A stretch of DNA of 64,000 bases, taken from positions 1-64,000 of the forward strand of contig NZ_VATA01000033.1 in assembly GCF_005870025.1 (NCBI RefSeq), given 5' to 3'. This DNA comes from Poseidonocella sp. HB161398 (GTDB lineage Bacteria > Pseudomonadota > Alphaproteobacteria > Rhodobacterales > Rhodobacteraceae). The position numbers were made by a program, and so were the translations under genes. Shown here one piece after another: positions 54,697 through 63,319 of the stretch (positions are counted from its first letter, which is position 1; each line of letters opens with the position of its first letter). Below the pieces are notes generated by a model that saw only the letters and a program-made list of their open reading frames with translations, was not told the origin of the DNA and made no database searches.

Positions 54697-55440
54697 ATGT
54701 CCCGCCCCCTCTCTGGCGACCGCCCCGCGATCGAGCGCGACGCCGTGTCGAAATCCTATGGCAGCTTCGCCGTGCTGAAAGGCTGCACCACCCAGGTCGC
54801 CCGCGGCGAGGTGGTCGTGGTCTGCGGCCCCTCGGGATCGGGGAAATCCACCCTGATCAAGACCGTCAACGCGCTGGAGCCGGTTCAGTCCGGCACGATC
54901 CGCGTCAACGGCCTGCAGGTCGCCCCGCGGCGGCTGCGCGCCCGGACCGGCATGGTCTTCCAGCATTTCGAGCTCTTCCCGCATCTCAGCGTGCTCGGCA
55001 ATCTCTGCCTCGCGCAGCAGAAGGTGCTGGGGCGCAGCGCGGCCGGGGCCGAGCGCACCGCCCGCGCGCTGCTCGAGCGCGTCGGGCTGGCCGCGCAGGC
55101 CGAAAAGCACCCCGCGCAGCTCTCGGGCGGCCAGCAGCAGCGCGTCGCCATCGCACGCGCGCTGGCGATGAACCCCGAGGTGATGCTCTTCGACGAGCCG
55201 ACCTCGGCGCTCGACCCGGAAATGGTCGGCGAGCTGCTCGACGTCATGGCCGAGCTGGCCCGCGACGGCATGACGATGATGGTCGTGACCCACGAGATGG
55301 GCTTTGCCCGCAAGGTCGCGGACCGCGTGATCTTCATGGACCAGGGGGAGATCGTCGAGGACGCCCCCTGCGCCGCCTTCTTCGAGACCCCCCGCTCCGA
55401 GCGGGCCCGGGCCCTCCTGTCCCGCATTCTCCACCACTGA
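54697..55440 (+). CDS. Polar amino-acid ABC transporter ATPase (GltL-like)
   Basis: 247 residues from the ATG at 54697 with AAAAGGAG upstream; a GTG at 54679 overlaps the permease stop but has no ribosome site. Walker [10 protein letters not shown]-loop [14 protein letters not shown], signature LSGGQQQR, Walker [15 protein letters not shown] and switch [16 protein letters not shown] follow the amino-acid-uptake (PAAT) subfamily closely. It powers the two permeases upstream. Confidence 0.9.
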   Translation: MSRPLSGDRPAIERDAVSKSYGSFAVLKGCTTQVARGEVVVVCGPSGSGKSTLIKTVNALEPVQSGTIRVNGLQVAPRRLRARTGMVFQHFELFPHLSVLGNLCLAQQKVLGRSAAGAERTARALLERVGLAAQAEKHPAQLSGGQQQRVAIARALAMNPEVMLFDEPTSALDPEMVGELLDVMAELARDGMTMMVVTHEMGFARKVADRVIFMDQGEIVEDAPCAAFFETPRSERARALLSRILHH

Positions 55441-55460
55441 CCCCAAAAGGACCTCCGACC

Positions 55461-56453
55461 ATGCCCAGGGATTTTCCCGCCCCGCCCGTCTTCGCCGACC
55501 TCATGGAGGCCAAGGCGCGCCTCGCCCCCCATGTCCACCGCACGCCGGTCATGACCTCGCGCAGCTTCGACGCCGAGACCGGCGCCCGGGTCTTCTTCAA
55601 GTGCGAGACCTTCCAGCGCGGCGGCGCCTTCAAGTTCCGCGGCGCGATGAACGCGATCCTCGCCCTGCCGGAGGCCGCGCGCGCCCGCGGCGTCGTCGCC
55701 TATTCCTCGGGCAACCATGCCCAGGGGCTGGCCTATGCGGCGAAGATCGCGGGCATTCCCGCCACCATCGTCATGCCCAGGGACGCGCCCGCGCTGAAGA
55801 TCGCCGCCACCCGCGGCTACGGCGCCGAGGTGGTGTTCTACGACCGCTACAGCGAGTCCCGCGAGGAGATCGGCCGCCGCATCGCCGAAGCGCAGGACGC
55901 CAGCCTGATCCCGCCCTTCGACCATCCCGACGTGATCGCCGGACAGGGCACCGCCACGATCGAGCTTCTCGAGGAGACCGGCCCGCTCGACGCGCTCTTC
56001 GTGCCGCTCGGCGGCGGCGGGCTCCTGGCCGGGGCGGCGCTGGCAGCGCAGGCGCTCTCGCCCGGCTGCCGGGTCTTCGGCGTCGAGCCCGCGGCCGGGA
56101 ATGACGGGCAGATGTCGCTGGCAAAGGGCGAGATCGTCGAGATCCCGGTGCCCCGCTCGATCGCCGACGGCGCCATCGTGACCGCGGTCGGCCGCCACAA
56201 CTTTCCCGTCCTGCGCGACGCCGTGACCGCGATCGAGACCGTGACCGATGCCGAGCTGGTGGCGATGATGCGCTTCCATGCCGAGCGGATGAAGCTCTAT
56301 GTCGAGCCGACCGGCTGCCTTCCCGGCGCAGCCATCCGCAAGCAGGCCGCTTCGCTGGCGGGCAAGCGCGTCGGCGCGATCCTCAGCGGCGGCAATGTCG
56401 ACCTGGCCCGTTTCGCCGAGCTGGTCCTCGCCGCCGGGGAGGAGGCCGCATGA
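55461..56453 (+). CDS. PLP-dependent serine/threonine-type dehydratase
   Basis: 330 residues, fold type II. The PLP lysine lies in GGAFKFRGAMNAI (about residue 58), the SSGNHAQGLA loop binds substrate carboxylate, and VPLGGGGLLAG is the phosphate loop. The pattern is close to threo-3-hydroxyaspartate dehydratases and serine racemase/dehydratases (short, without an ACT domain). It makes an enamine/imine that becomes a 2-oxo acid. The RidA gene overlaps its stop and would remove that imine; the acidic amino-acid transporter upstream favours hydroxyaspartate as the substrate, but serine or threonine is possible. Confidence 0.82.
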   Translation: MPRDFPAPPVFADLMEAKARLAPHVHRTPVMTSRSFDAETGARVFFKCETFQRGGAFKFRGAMNAILALPEAARARGVVAYSSGNHAQGLAYAAKIAGIPATIVMPRDAPALKIAATRGYGAEVVFYDRYSESREEIGRRIAEAQDASLIPPFDHPDVIAGQGTATIELLEETGPLDALFVPLGGGGLLAGAALAAQALSPGCRVFGVEPAAGNDGQMSLAKGEIVEIPVPRSIADGAIVTAVGRHNFPVLRDAVTAIETVTDAELVAMMRFHAERMKLYVEPTGCLPGAAIRKQAASLAGKRVGAILSGGNVDLARFAELVLAAGEEAA

Positions 56454-56854
56454 GCGCCGTCACCGCCATCACCGTTCCCGGCGCCCCCGCGCCGCAGGGC
56501 CACTACGCGCAGGGCACGCTCAGCCGGGGCGACGGGCTGATCATCGTCTCGGGCCAGCTCGCGCGCCGCGCCGATGGCAGCCAGGGTCATGACGCCCCCT
56601 TCGAGGAGCAGGTGCGCCAGTGCATGGCGAACCTCCTGGCCATCGTCGAGGCGGGGGGCGGAAGCCGCGACAGCATCGCCCGCGTCACCGCCTATATCGT
56701 CGGGGTCGAGAACTGGCCGGCCTTCAATGCCGTCTATGCCGGGATCATGGGCCCGGCAATGCCCGCGCGCGCCGTCGTGCCGGTGCCCGCGCTGCATCAC
56801 GGCTACCTGGTCGAGATCGACGCCATCGCGATCCGCGAGCGCCCGGCCGGCTGA
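56450..56854 (+). CDS. ridA: RidA-family enamine/imine deaminase
   Basis: 134 residues, close to the usual 125-130. Motifs PAPQGHYAQGTLSRGDGLIIVSGQLARR, ANLLAIVEAGGGSRDSIARVTAYI and PARAVVPVPALHHGYLVEIDAIA place it in RidA; the arginine near the end (PARAVV) is the usual substrate carboxylate ligand. RidA proteins hydrolyse 2-aminoacrylate-type enamines released by PLP dehydratases. The four-base overlap with the dehydratase gene fits this. Confidence 0.87.
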   Translation: MSAVTAITVPGAPAPQGHYAQGTLSRGDGLIIVSGQLARRADGSQGHDAPFEEQVRQCMANLLAIVEAGGGSRDSIARVTAYIVGVENWPAFNAVYAGIMGPAMPARAVVPVPALHHGYLVEIDAIAIRERPAG

Positions 56855-56929
56855 CACGGGCGGGGGCCGGTTGCCGCAGGGCCCGGCCCCCGCCTCGCCT
56901 CCATGCCCCAGACGCCGACAGGACCGACC

Positions 56930-57296
56930 ATGACCCGCCTCTCCTCCCTCCGCCGCCATTTCCCCGTCACCCGGCAGCGCGCCTATCTCGCCGCCTGCTC
57001 GGTCGCGCCTCTCGGATATCGCGGTCGGCGCGATCACCGCGCAGATCGCCGACCAGCAGCTCAACGGCCGCCGCCATGTCGCGGCGCGCAACGCCTTCGC
57101 CGAGACCACGGTGCGGGCCAATCTCGCCTGGCCGATCGGCGCCGCCCCGGCCGAGATCTCCTTTGTCCGCTACACGACCGAAGGGCTCAACATCGTCGCC
57201 AACGGCATCGGCTGGCGCCCGCGCGACAATGTCGTCCTGTCGAATATCGAGCACCCGGCCAATGCCTATTGCCGGCTGGCGCTGCAGCGCCGGGGG
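56930..57296 (+). pseudogene. Class V aminotransferase, 5' part (frameshifted, cut by IS3-family element)
   Basis: The gene begins at the ATG at 56930 (MTRLSSLRRHFPVTRQRAYLAACSVAPL). At about 57013 the frame shifts by one base: the continuation DIAVGAITAQIADQQLNGRRHVAARNAFAETTV and FVRYTTEGLNIVANGIGWRPRDNVVLSN lies in a different frame. It ends at ALQRRG, where the IS3-family element starts and its first bases supply a stop. The pieces match class V (SufS/CsdA-like) aminotransferases. It is the next gene after ridA and was probably part of that operon. Confidence 0.8.
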
Positions 57297-57334
57297 TGAC
57301 CTTGCCCCCGGATCCCGGACTGGGGCGACATTCG

Positions 57335-58397
57335 CTATGCGGCCATCTTGGCGGTCCTGTCGATCCTTGCCTGCTCGGGCGTGCGGTATCCGATGCTCGA
57401 GTGGCGGCGTCGCCGATTGCAGAAGATCGCGATGCATTCGAACAACTCCGCTCTGGCCTCGCGGCGCGACCGGAACCTGGTGCGGTGGGCGAGTTCGTTC
57501 TTCACCGATCCGAAGACGCTCTCCATCGGCGCGTTCTGCGCCTTCGAACGGTCCCCCGGACCGGTCGATCCGCTGGCGCGGACCAGCTTGAACTCAAGGC
57601 AATCACCCTTCCGGCTCATGGAGGCCGGTGCCTTCCAGGCATCTAGAAGCTGCCGGCAATCGCCGCTCGCATACTGAACTCCGCGATCGGAGTGGCAGAT
57701 CAGCCCCAGCGCCGACCGCCGGTTCTGCAGCGCCATGCGCATCGCATCGACCGCGAGGCTGCTCTTGAGCCGCCCGGACATCGACCCGCTGCCCGGCAGG
57801 CGATTGCGGGCAATCGCCGGGCGGGGCCGGCGATCTCCATCGTTGCGTTCGCCATCGGTCTCGGACCAGTAGCGACACGATGACGAACGCCTTGACCGCC
57901 GCAAGGTAGAGCCATCCCTCGTCCGCCGGAACGGAGCTGATGTCCGCCAGCCAGATGCGGTCGGGCACCGAAGTCCGGAAATTCCGCCGCAGGAGGTTCG
58001 GCGCGATCCCCGGATTGTGCCGGCTGCCGGTCGTCCGCGGCACGCGGCGGCCCCGCATTGGCGGAAAGATCCTGTTTTCTTTCATCATCTTGGCCACCGT
58101 CTTCCGGGCAATCCGGATGCCTTGGTCCCGCAGTTCCGCGTGGAGGCGCGGTGCTCCGGATCGCCGCCGACTGGCCTCGAAGATTGCACGTATCCGCGGC
58201 AGCAGGGCGACCCGGGATGCCCGGCGCGCCGCCCGCTTCGGCGCCGCCCCGCGCCAGGCGTGGAACCAGCTCGTGCCGACCGGGAGCACCCGGGAACAAC
58301 GCGGCTCCGAGCGCGATCCGTCCGAGCGAGCGGGCCGTGCGCTGACGGCGTGGGCGGCGATGAAGGCGAGTTTGTCCTTCACGGCTTCGCCGACCAC
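57335..58397 (-). pseudogene. IS3-family OrfB (DDE integrase) remnant
   Basis: The first part reads as an IS3 OrfB N-terminus (KDKLAFIAAHAVSARPA, SGAPRLHAELRDQGIRIARKTVAKMMKENRI) into the first DDE Asp (IWLADISSVPADEGWLYLAAVK). A net one-base frame change follows at about 57780-57880, and a second frame carries LKSSLAVDAMRMALQNRR, the second Asp in HSDRGVQYASGD and the third Glu in NAPMESVFGSVKNE. A 20-residue insertion (57536-57595) separates GDCL from NAPMES. With the frame break and insertions the protein cannot be functional. Confidence 0.8.
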
Positions 58398-58415
58398 TGA
58401 GCGAAGCCGGTCGGA

Positions 58416-58715
58416 TCACGCCACCGTTTCGAGTGACCCGACTGGCGCGGAAGCTTTGCGCATCACCTCCACCTCTTCCTTCAGGCGGCGGTTCGCGCGG
58501 CGCAGCTCGGCCAGTTCCGCGGCCTCGGCCCGCTGCCTGCGGATCGCGTCAGCCGATCCCGCGGCCGCCAGCTCGAGCCGCCAGCCCTTCAGCTGCGATG
58601 CGAACACGCCGAGGTCCCGCGCGACGCCGGTCTGCGTTGCGCCGGGCTCCGAGAGCCGCGCGACGGCCTGTTCCTTGAACTCGGTAGTGAAGTGGCGGCG
58701 CGGCTGCCTGCTCAT
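58416..58715 (-). CDS. IS3-family OrfA (HTH transposase subunit)
   Basis: 99 residues from the ATG at 58713-58715. A transposase-8/HTH_Tnp pattern (RRHFTTEFKEQAVARLSEPGATQTGVARDLGVFASQLKGW) is followed by a leucine-zipper-like helix (AELAELRRANRRLKEEVEVMRKA). OrfA overlaps or abuts OrfB by a programmed shift in intact elements. This copy appears intact while OrfB is broken. Confidence 0.82.
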   Translation of the reverse strand: MSRQPRRHFTTEFKEQAVARLSEPGATQTGVARDLGVFASQLKGWRLELAAAGSADAIRRQRAEAAELAELRRANRRLKEEVEVMRKASAPVGSLETVA

Positions 58716-58775
58716 TTCGGTTCCCTCTCTCTGGGAGCACTTCAACGCCAAGTCCAGGATCCGGGAGCAAGATCA

Positions 58776-59549
58776 GAGACGTCGAGGTGCGGCTCGTCGA
58801 TGCCAGGGCGGCGGGCGGGCGCGTCCGGGACGAGGCCATCCGCGCGCTGATCGACGCCCGCACCCGGCTGGTCTCGGTCAGCCTCGTCCAGTATTCCAGC
58901 GGCTTCCGCCAGGACATGGCGGCCACGGCCCAGCTCTGCCGCGAGCGCGGCGTGCTGCTCAACTGCGATGCCGTCCAGGCGGTCGGCGCGCTTGCCGTCG
59001 ATGTCGCCGCGCTGCCGGTCGATTTCCTGCAGGCGGGCGGGCATAAATGGATGGCCGGGCCGGTCGGCACCGGCTTCCTCTACTGCCGGCAGTCCTCCTT
59101 CGACGCGCTCGCCTCGCAGGCCCCCCGGGCCCGGGTCGGTCATCCCCCTGGCCGATCCGGGCGGCACCGCCATCCCGGAATTCCACCGCGACGGGCGCCG
59201 TTTCGAGGAGGCGCTGCAGAACCATGCCGGGCTCTGGGGGCTGAACGCCTCGGCGGAGACGCTGCTTGCCGCCGGGCTGCCGCAGATCGAGGCGCATGTG
59301 CTCGGCCTTTCGCCGCGCTTGGCCGAAGGTGTGCGGCGCAAGGGCTACCGCCTGGTCTCGCCGGACGGTCCGGGAGAGCGCTCGGGCATCACCGCCTTCC
59401 GCCATCCCGGGCTGCCGAGCACGGCAATCGCCGCGCGGCTGGAGCAGGCCGGGGTCGACATCACCGAGTGCAACGGCAACTTGCGCGCGCGCTCGCATTT
59501 CTACAATACCGACGGGGATATCGACTGGCTGCTCGCCGAGCTGCCCTGA
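58776..59549 (+). pseudogene. Class V aminotransferase, 3' part (frameshifted)
   Basis: Directly after the IS end, DVEVRLVDARAAGGRVRDEAIRALIDARTRLVS continues the class V fold, with YSSGFRQDMAATAQLCRERGVLLNCDAVQAVG and the PLP lysine in QAGGHKWMAGPVGTGFLY. At about 59140 the frame changes again; the rest (VIPLADPGGTAIPEFHRDGRRFEEALQNHAGLWGLNAS to DGDIDWLLAELP) is in a different frame. Joined to the 5' part it makes about 380 residues, the expected size. Two frameshifts plus the IS show long-term inactivation. Confidence 0.8.
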
Positions 59550-59712
59550 CCCCGAGCGCCTGATATCAGCACCTTGCCCGCCGAAGTTCATCCTGTCCTG
59601 CGGCGAGCTGCGCCGCGGATTGTCGGCTTTGCGCCAGTCGGACAGCGCGGGATCGGCGCAAGTCCTCCAATCTCCTCCGCACGGGCGGTCTGGCACGCGG
59701 CCTGCTCGCGCA

Positions 59713-59739
59713 GCGTTATGTAGCCCGCCTACACAACGC
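59713..59739 (+). promoter_or_regulatory. Mo-box (ModE-type operator) upstream of modABC
   Basis: GCGTTATGTAG and CTACACAACGC form an 11-base inverted repeat (10 of 11 positions symmetric) around CCCGC. The outer CGTTAT/AACG halves match the known Mo-box pattern CGTTATATA-N-TATATAACG bound by ModE-type molybdate sensors (MopA/MopB in Rhodobacter). It ends 40 bases before the TTG start of modA, where a bound repressor would block transcription when molybdate is plentiful. Confidence 0.75.
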
Positions 59740-59779
59740 CGCGGCCCCGGCCGCCGCCCGATCCGACAGGAGACCTGCA

Positions 59780-60526
59780 TTGATCCGCCTCCCCCTTGCC
59801 AGCCTCGCCCTCGCCGCGCTCGCGGCCTCTGCCGCGGCCGAGACCCTGACCGTCTATTCCGGCGCGGGCCTGCGCCCCGCGATCGAGCCGCTGGCCGCGT
59901 CCTTCGCCGAAGAAACCGGCGCCGGGATCGCCATCGAATACGGCGGCACCGGCCAGATCCTCGCCCGCTTCCGCCAGACTGGCCGCGGCGATGTCTTCGT
60001 GGCGGGCACGCGGCATTTCACCGATGCGCTGGAGGCCGAGGGCAGGATCGCCGGCGTCACCGCGCTTGCCATCCACGGCGCCGCGATCGGCGTCGCCCGC
60101 GCCAAGGCAGGGCGCGTCGCCAATGTCACCGACCTGGCCGCCCCCGGGCTGCGCGTCGCGCTCGGCGATCCGGAGGCGATGGCGCTCGGGCGCACCGCCG
60201 AGGAGATCCTGGAGCGCTGCGGCGATCCGGTGGCCGTCCATGCCAATACCGTCGCCCGCGCCGCGACGCTGCAGCAGCTGGCGCTCTATGTCGCCGAGGG
60301 CGCGGTCGATGCCGCGATCCTGTCGCCCTCGGGCGCGCGTCCCCATGGCGGGGCCATCACGCTGGTGGCGATCCCGGCCGATTGCTACAGCCCCGAGGAG
60401 ATCACCGCGGGCGTGCTCTCGACCGCCGCCGAGCCCGGTCTGGCCGCGGGCTTCGTCGCCTTCCTCGCCTCGGCCGAGGGCCGCGCCGCCTTCGCGGCGG
60501 CGGGCTTCGCGCCGGTGCCGGAATGA
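59780..60526 (+). CDS. modA: Molybdate ABC transporter binding protein
   Basis: 248 residues from a TTG at 59780-59782 with AGGAG seven bases upstream. Signal peptide (about 1-19, ASAAAETL), then TVYSGAGLRPAIEPLAASFAEETGAGIAIEYGGTGQILARFRQTGRGDVFVAG, the ModA-type opening. No ATG gives a better start. Oxyanion-binding loops of the ModA/WtpA group are visible, but molybdate versus tungstate cannot be separated from sequence. The Mo-box upstream and modBC downstream fix the system. Confidence 0.85.
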   Translation: MIRLPLASLALAALAASAAAETLTVYSGAGLRPAIEPLAASFAEETGAGIAIEYGGTGQILARFRQTGRGDVFVAGTRHFTDALEAEGRIAGVTALAIHGAAIGVARAKAGRVANVTDLAAPGLRVALGDPEAMALGRTAEEILERCGDPVAVHANTVARAATLQQLALYVAEGAVDAAILSPSGARPHGGAITLVAIPADCYSPEEITAGVLSTAAEPGLAAGFVAFLASAEGRAAFAAAGFAPVPE

Positions 60527-61314
60527 GCCTGCTGGCGGCGCTCCGCTGGGCGCCGCTCCTCCTGCTCTGCGGGGTGATCCTCGGCGCGATCGGCGCGCTG
60601 GCGCTGGAACTGCCGCGGACCGCGCTGGCCGAGGCGCTCGGCTCGCCCGAGACGCTCTTCGCGCTCGGCTTCTCGCTGCGCACCTCGCTGGCCGCGCTGG
60701 GGCTGGCGCTGCTCCTGTCGCTGCCCGCGGCGCATCTGCTGGCGCGGCGCCGCTTTCCCGGCAGGGCGGCGGTGGAGACGCTGCTCGACCTGCCGATGGT
60801 CACGCCGCCGCTGGTGGCCGGGATCGGCCTCCTCTTCCTGCTGCGCCGCGACGGCCTGCCCGGCAGCCTGCTCGCCCAGGCGGGGATCGAGCTGCTTTTC
60901 TCCCCCGCGGGCGTCGTGCTGGCGCAGACCTATATCGCCGCCTCGGTGCTGGTGCGCGCCGCGCGCGCCGCCTTCGGCGCGGTCGATCCGGGCTATGCCG
61001 AGACCGCCGCCACGCTCGGCCTTCCGCCCGTCTGGGTCTTCCTGCTCGTGGAGGTGCCGATGGCCGGGCGGGCGCTGCTGGCCGCGGCGATCCTCGGCTG
61101 GTCGCGGGCGCTCGGGGAATTCGGCGCAACGCTGATGCTGGCCGGGGCCACGCGGATGCAGACCGAGACCCTGCCGATGGCGGTCTATCTCAACATCGCC
61201 AGCGGCCGCACGGATATCGCCATCGCCTGCGCGCTCCTGCTTCTCGGCACGGCCTTCGCGCTGCTCCTGGCGCTGCGGCTGGCGACGGCGGAGGCGGGCG
61301 CATGCCGGAGCTGA
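60523..61314 (+). CDS. modB: Molybdate ABC transporter permease
   Basis: 263 residues with about six hydrophobic segments. Patterns LDLPMVTPPLVAGIGLLFLL, VDPGYAETAATLGLPPVWVFLLVEVPMAGRALLAA (coupling loop) and WSRALGEFGATLMLAGATRMQTETLPMAVYL are ModB signatures. It overlaps modA by four bases and modC by 13 bases. It forms the membrane channel as a homodimer. Confidence 0.9.
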   Translation: MSLLAALRWAPLLLLCGVILGAIGALALELPRTALAEALGSPETLFALGFSLRTSLAALGLALLLSLPAAHLLARRRFPGRAAVETLLDLPMVTPPLVAGIGLLFLLRRDGLPGSLLAQAGIELLFSPAGVVLAQTYIAASVLVRAARAAFGAVDPGYAETAATLGLPPVWVFLLVEVPMAGRALLAAAILGWSRALGEFGATLMLAGATRMQTETLPMAVYLNIASGRTDIAIACALLLLGTAFALLLALRLATAEAGACRS

Positions 61315-61931
61315 AGCTGGTCGCGGCCCGGGCCCGGACCCTCGCGCCCATCGACCTGGAGCTCGCCCGCGGCGAGGCGCTGGCCGTGCTCGGCCCCTCG
61401 GGCGCGGGAAAGAGCACGCTCCTGAAGCTCGTCGCCGGGCTCCTGCCCTGCCGCGGCCGGGTCATGATCGGCGGGCGGGACATGGCCGGGGTGCCGCCGC
61501 ATCGCCGCCAGCTCGGCTATCTCAGCCAGGAACTGCATCTCTTCCCGCATCTGAGCGTGCGCGGCAACCTCGCGCTGGCGCTGCGCTTTTCCGGCCTGCC
61601 GCGGCGCGACCGGGCGGCGCGGATCGAGGAGACGCTGGCGCTCTGCGCCATTGCCCATCGCGCCGGGCGCTTCCCCGCGACGCTCTCGGGCGGGGAACGC
61701 CAGCGGGCGGCGCTGGCACGCGCGCTGGTGCGGCAGCCGCGGCTCCTGCTTTTCGACGAGCCCTTCTCGGCGCTTGATCCCGGAACGCGCCAGCGGCTCT
61801 GGCGCGATGTCGGCGCGCTGCGCGAACGCCTCGGCCTCGCGGCGCTGATCGTCACCCATGACCCGGCCGAAGCCGCGGCCCTGGCGACCCGGCGGATCGC
61901 GCTCGAGGCCGGGCGCCTCCGGCCCGCCTAG
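61302..61931 (+). CDS. modC: Molybdate ABC transporter ATPase, short form
   Basis: 209 residues, well below the about 350 of ModC proteins with a C-terminal molybdate-binding (MOP/TOBE) domain. Walker A GPSGAGKS, Q-loop LGYLSQELHLFPHLSV, signature LSGGERQR, Walker B LLLFDEPFSALDPG and switch IVTHDPAEA are complete. The lost MOP domain removes direct inhibition by molybdate, leaving control to the Mo-box. It ends overlapping the convergent DUF1330 gene by four bases. Confidence 0.87.
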   Translation: MPELKLVAARARTLAPIDLELARGEALAVLGPSGAGKSTLLKLVAGLLPCRGRVMIGGRDMAGVPPHRRQLGYLSQELHLFPHLSVRGNLALALRFSGLPRRDRAARIEETLALCAIAHRAGRFPATLSGGERQRAALARALVRQPRLLLFDEPFSALDPGTRQRLWRDVGALRERLGLAALIVTHDPAEAAALATRRIALEAGRLRPA

Positions 61932-62230
61932 GCGGCGGGCTCGATCCCCGAAAGGAGCACCCCGTCGCATTCCGCCGCCGCCAGCCGCTTGCGCAGGAGC
62001 GGCGCATAGGCGTCCGAGCGGTACCAGTCCCGCGCGGCTTCGACCGAGGCGAATTCGATCAGCACCGGGATCCGCGGCTGCCAGCGCCCTTCGAGCGCCT
62101 CCTCCATCCCGCCGAGCACCCGGTAGCGGCCGCCGAAGGCCTCCACCGTGGCAAAGACCCCGGCGCGGTATTCCGCCAGCAGATCCGCATCGCGGATCTC
62201 CCTGACATCGAAAAACATGAAGCCGGACAT
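61928..62230 (-). CDS. DUF1330-domain protein
   Basis: 100 residues from the ATG at 62228-62230. The dimeric alpha/beta barrel pattern MFFDVREIRDADLLAEYRAGVFATVEAFGGRYRVLGG and IPVLIEFASVEAARDWYRSDAYAPLL is the DUF1330/EthD-like core. Such small proteins are widespread and of unknown function. AGAGGGAGGGC lies upstream on the minus strand. It is convergent with modC. Confidence 0.87.
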   Translation of the reverse strand: MSGFMFFDVREIRDADLLAEYRAGVFATVEAFGGRYRVLGGMEEALEGRWQPRIPVLIEFASVEAARDWYRSDAYAPLLRKRLAAAECDGVLLSGIEPAA

Positions 62231-62283
62231 CTCGGCCCTCCCTCTGCTGTTCCCGGTTGATGCCGCCGATGCTAGGCTCGGCC

Positions 62284-63315
62284 ATGGCGCACGGGAACGG
62301 TCCAGCATCCGGAACTTGTGACCGATCGTCCGCGGCTGGCGGCGATCCGCTCTCGGACGTGCTCGACCATGTCGCGCTGGAGGGCGCGCTGCTCTTCAAG
62401 GTGGAGGCCAGCGATCCCTGGTGCGTCGATGTCCCGCCCGCCGCGGAGTACGCGCCGCTTCTCGCCCCGCCGCGGCGGCGGGTGATCTCCTTCCATGTGG
62501 TGCTGTCGGGCGCGGGCACCGCGGCGCTGCCGGGCGGCCTGCGCACCGGGTTCCGCTCGGGCGACGTGCTGGTCTTCGCGCAGGGCGACGCCTACCGGAT
62601 GGAGAGCGCGCCGGAGGTGCCGCCGGAATTCGACCACCCCGAAATGATCGCCTTCTTCGCCGCGCTGGCCGCCGGGCGGCTGCCCTTCATCGTCGAGGAG
62701 GGCGGCGGCGGCGCGCCGCGGGCGGAGTTCGTCTGCGGCTTCCTGACGGCGGGACAGGCGGTCTTCGATCCGTTGCTGGCCGGGCTGCCGCGGCTCCTGA
62801 AGGTGCGGCGCCCCGCCCCCGGGGCGGATACACTGGCGCGGCTGGTCGAGGCGGCGATGGCGGCCTTCCGCACCGAGGGGCCGGGCACGGGCAGCATCCG
62901 CCGCGGGCTCTGCCGGCTGATGCTGGCCGAGACGCTGCGCCAGCATCTCGGGGCGGCGGCGGGCGCGGGCTGGCTCGGCGCGCTGAGCGATCCGGTGGCC
63001 AGCGGTGCGCTGCGGGCGATCCATGGCGATCCGGGCGCGCCCTGGACGCTGGCGGGGCTCGCCCGCGAGGCCGGGGCCTCGCGCTCGGTCCTGGCCGCGC
63101 GGTTCCGCGACCGCACCGGCCAGGCGCCGATGGACTACCTGGCCGCCTGGCGCATGCAGGTCGCGGGCGAGATGATGCTGCGCCGCGGCCTCTCGGTCGA
63201 GGAGGCGGCGGAGGCGGTCGGCTACGGCTCCGGCCAGAGCTTCTCGCGCGCCTTCAAGCGGATCGCGGGCCAGCCGCCGGGGCTGTGGCTGCGGGGCGCA
63301 CGCGCCCCGGCCTGA
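62284..63315 (+). CDS. AraC-family regulator with a cupin-type sensor domain
   Basis: 343 residues from the ATG at 62284; earlier in-frame starts at 62257 (TTG), 62260 and 62269 are possible and none has a good ribosome site. The N-terminal cupin region has ISFHVVLSGAGTAALPGGLRTGFRSGDVLVFAQGD. Two C-terminal helix-turn-helix units are WTLAGLAREAGASRSVLAARFRDRTGQAPMDYL and LSVEEAAEAVGYGSGQSFSRAFKRIAGQPP. Its target is unknown; the divergent DUF1330 gene lies close by (53 bases). Confidence 0.85.
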   Translation: MAHGNGPASGTCDRSSAAGGDPLSDVLDHVALEGALLFKVEASDPWCVDVPPAAEYAPLLAPPRRRVISFHVVLSGAGTAALPGGLRTGFRSGDVLVFAQGDAYRMESAPEVPPEFDHPEMIAFFAALAAGRLPFIVEEGGGGAPRAEFVCGFLTAGQAVFDPLLAGLPRLLKVRRPAPGADTLARLVEAAMAAFRTEGPGTGSIRRGLCRLMLAETLRQHLGAAAGAGWLGALSDPVASGALRAIHGDPGAPWTLAGLAREAGASRSVLAARFRDRTGQAPMDYLAAWRMQVAGEMMLRRGLSVEEAAEAVGYGSGQSFSRAFKRIAGQPPGLWLRGARAPA

Positions 63316-63319
63316 GGCG

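Larger units (their letters stand above)
57297..58775 (-). mobile_element. Degraded IS3-family insertion sequence
   Basis: 1479 bp. Ends are imperfect inverted repeats: TGACCTTGCCCCCGGATCCC at 57297 and, reading in from 58775 on the other strand, TGATCTTGCTCCCGGATCCT; four differences are visible over the first 30 bases. OrfA (58416-58715) and a broken OrfB (57335-58397) lie on the minus strand. Flanking triplets are GGG on the left and GAG on the right, so no exact target duplication remains. It splits a class V aminotransferase. Confidence 0.85.

Noticed and set aside
59780-61931. Iron(III) or sulfate ABC transporter
   Set aside because: The Mo-box, the ModA-type opening and the ModB loop signatures favour molybdate/tungstate.
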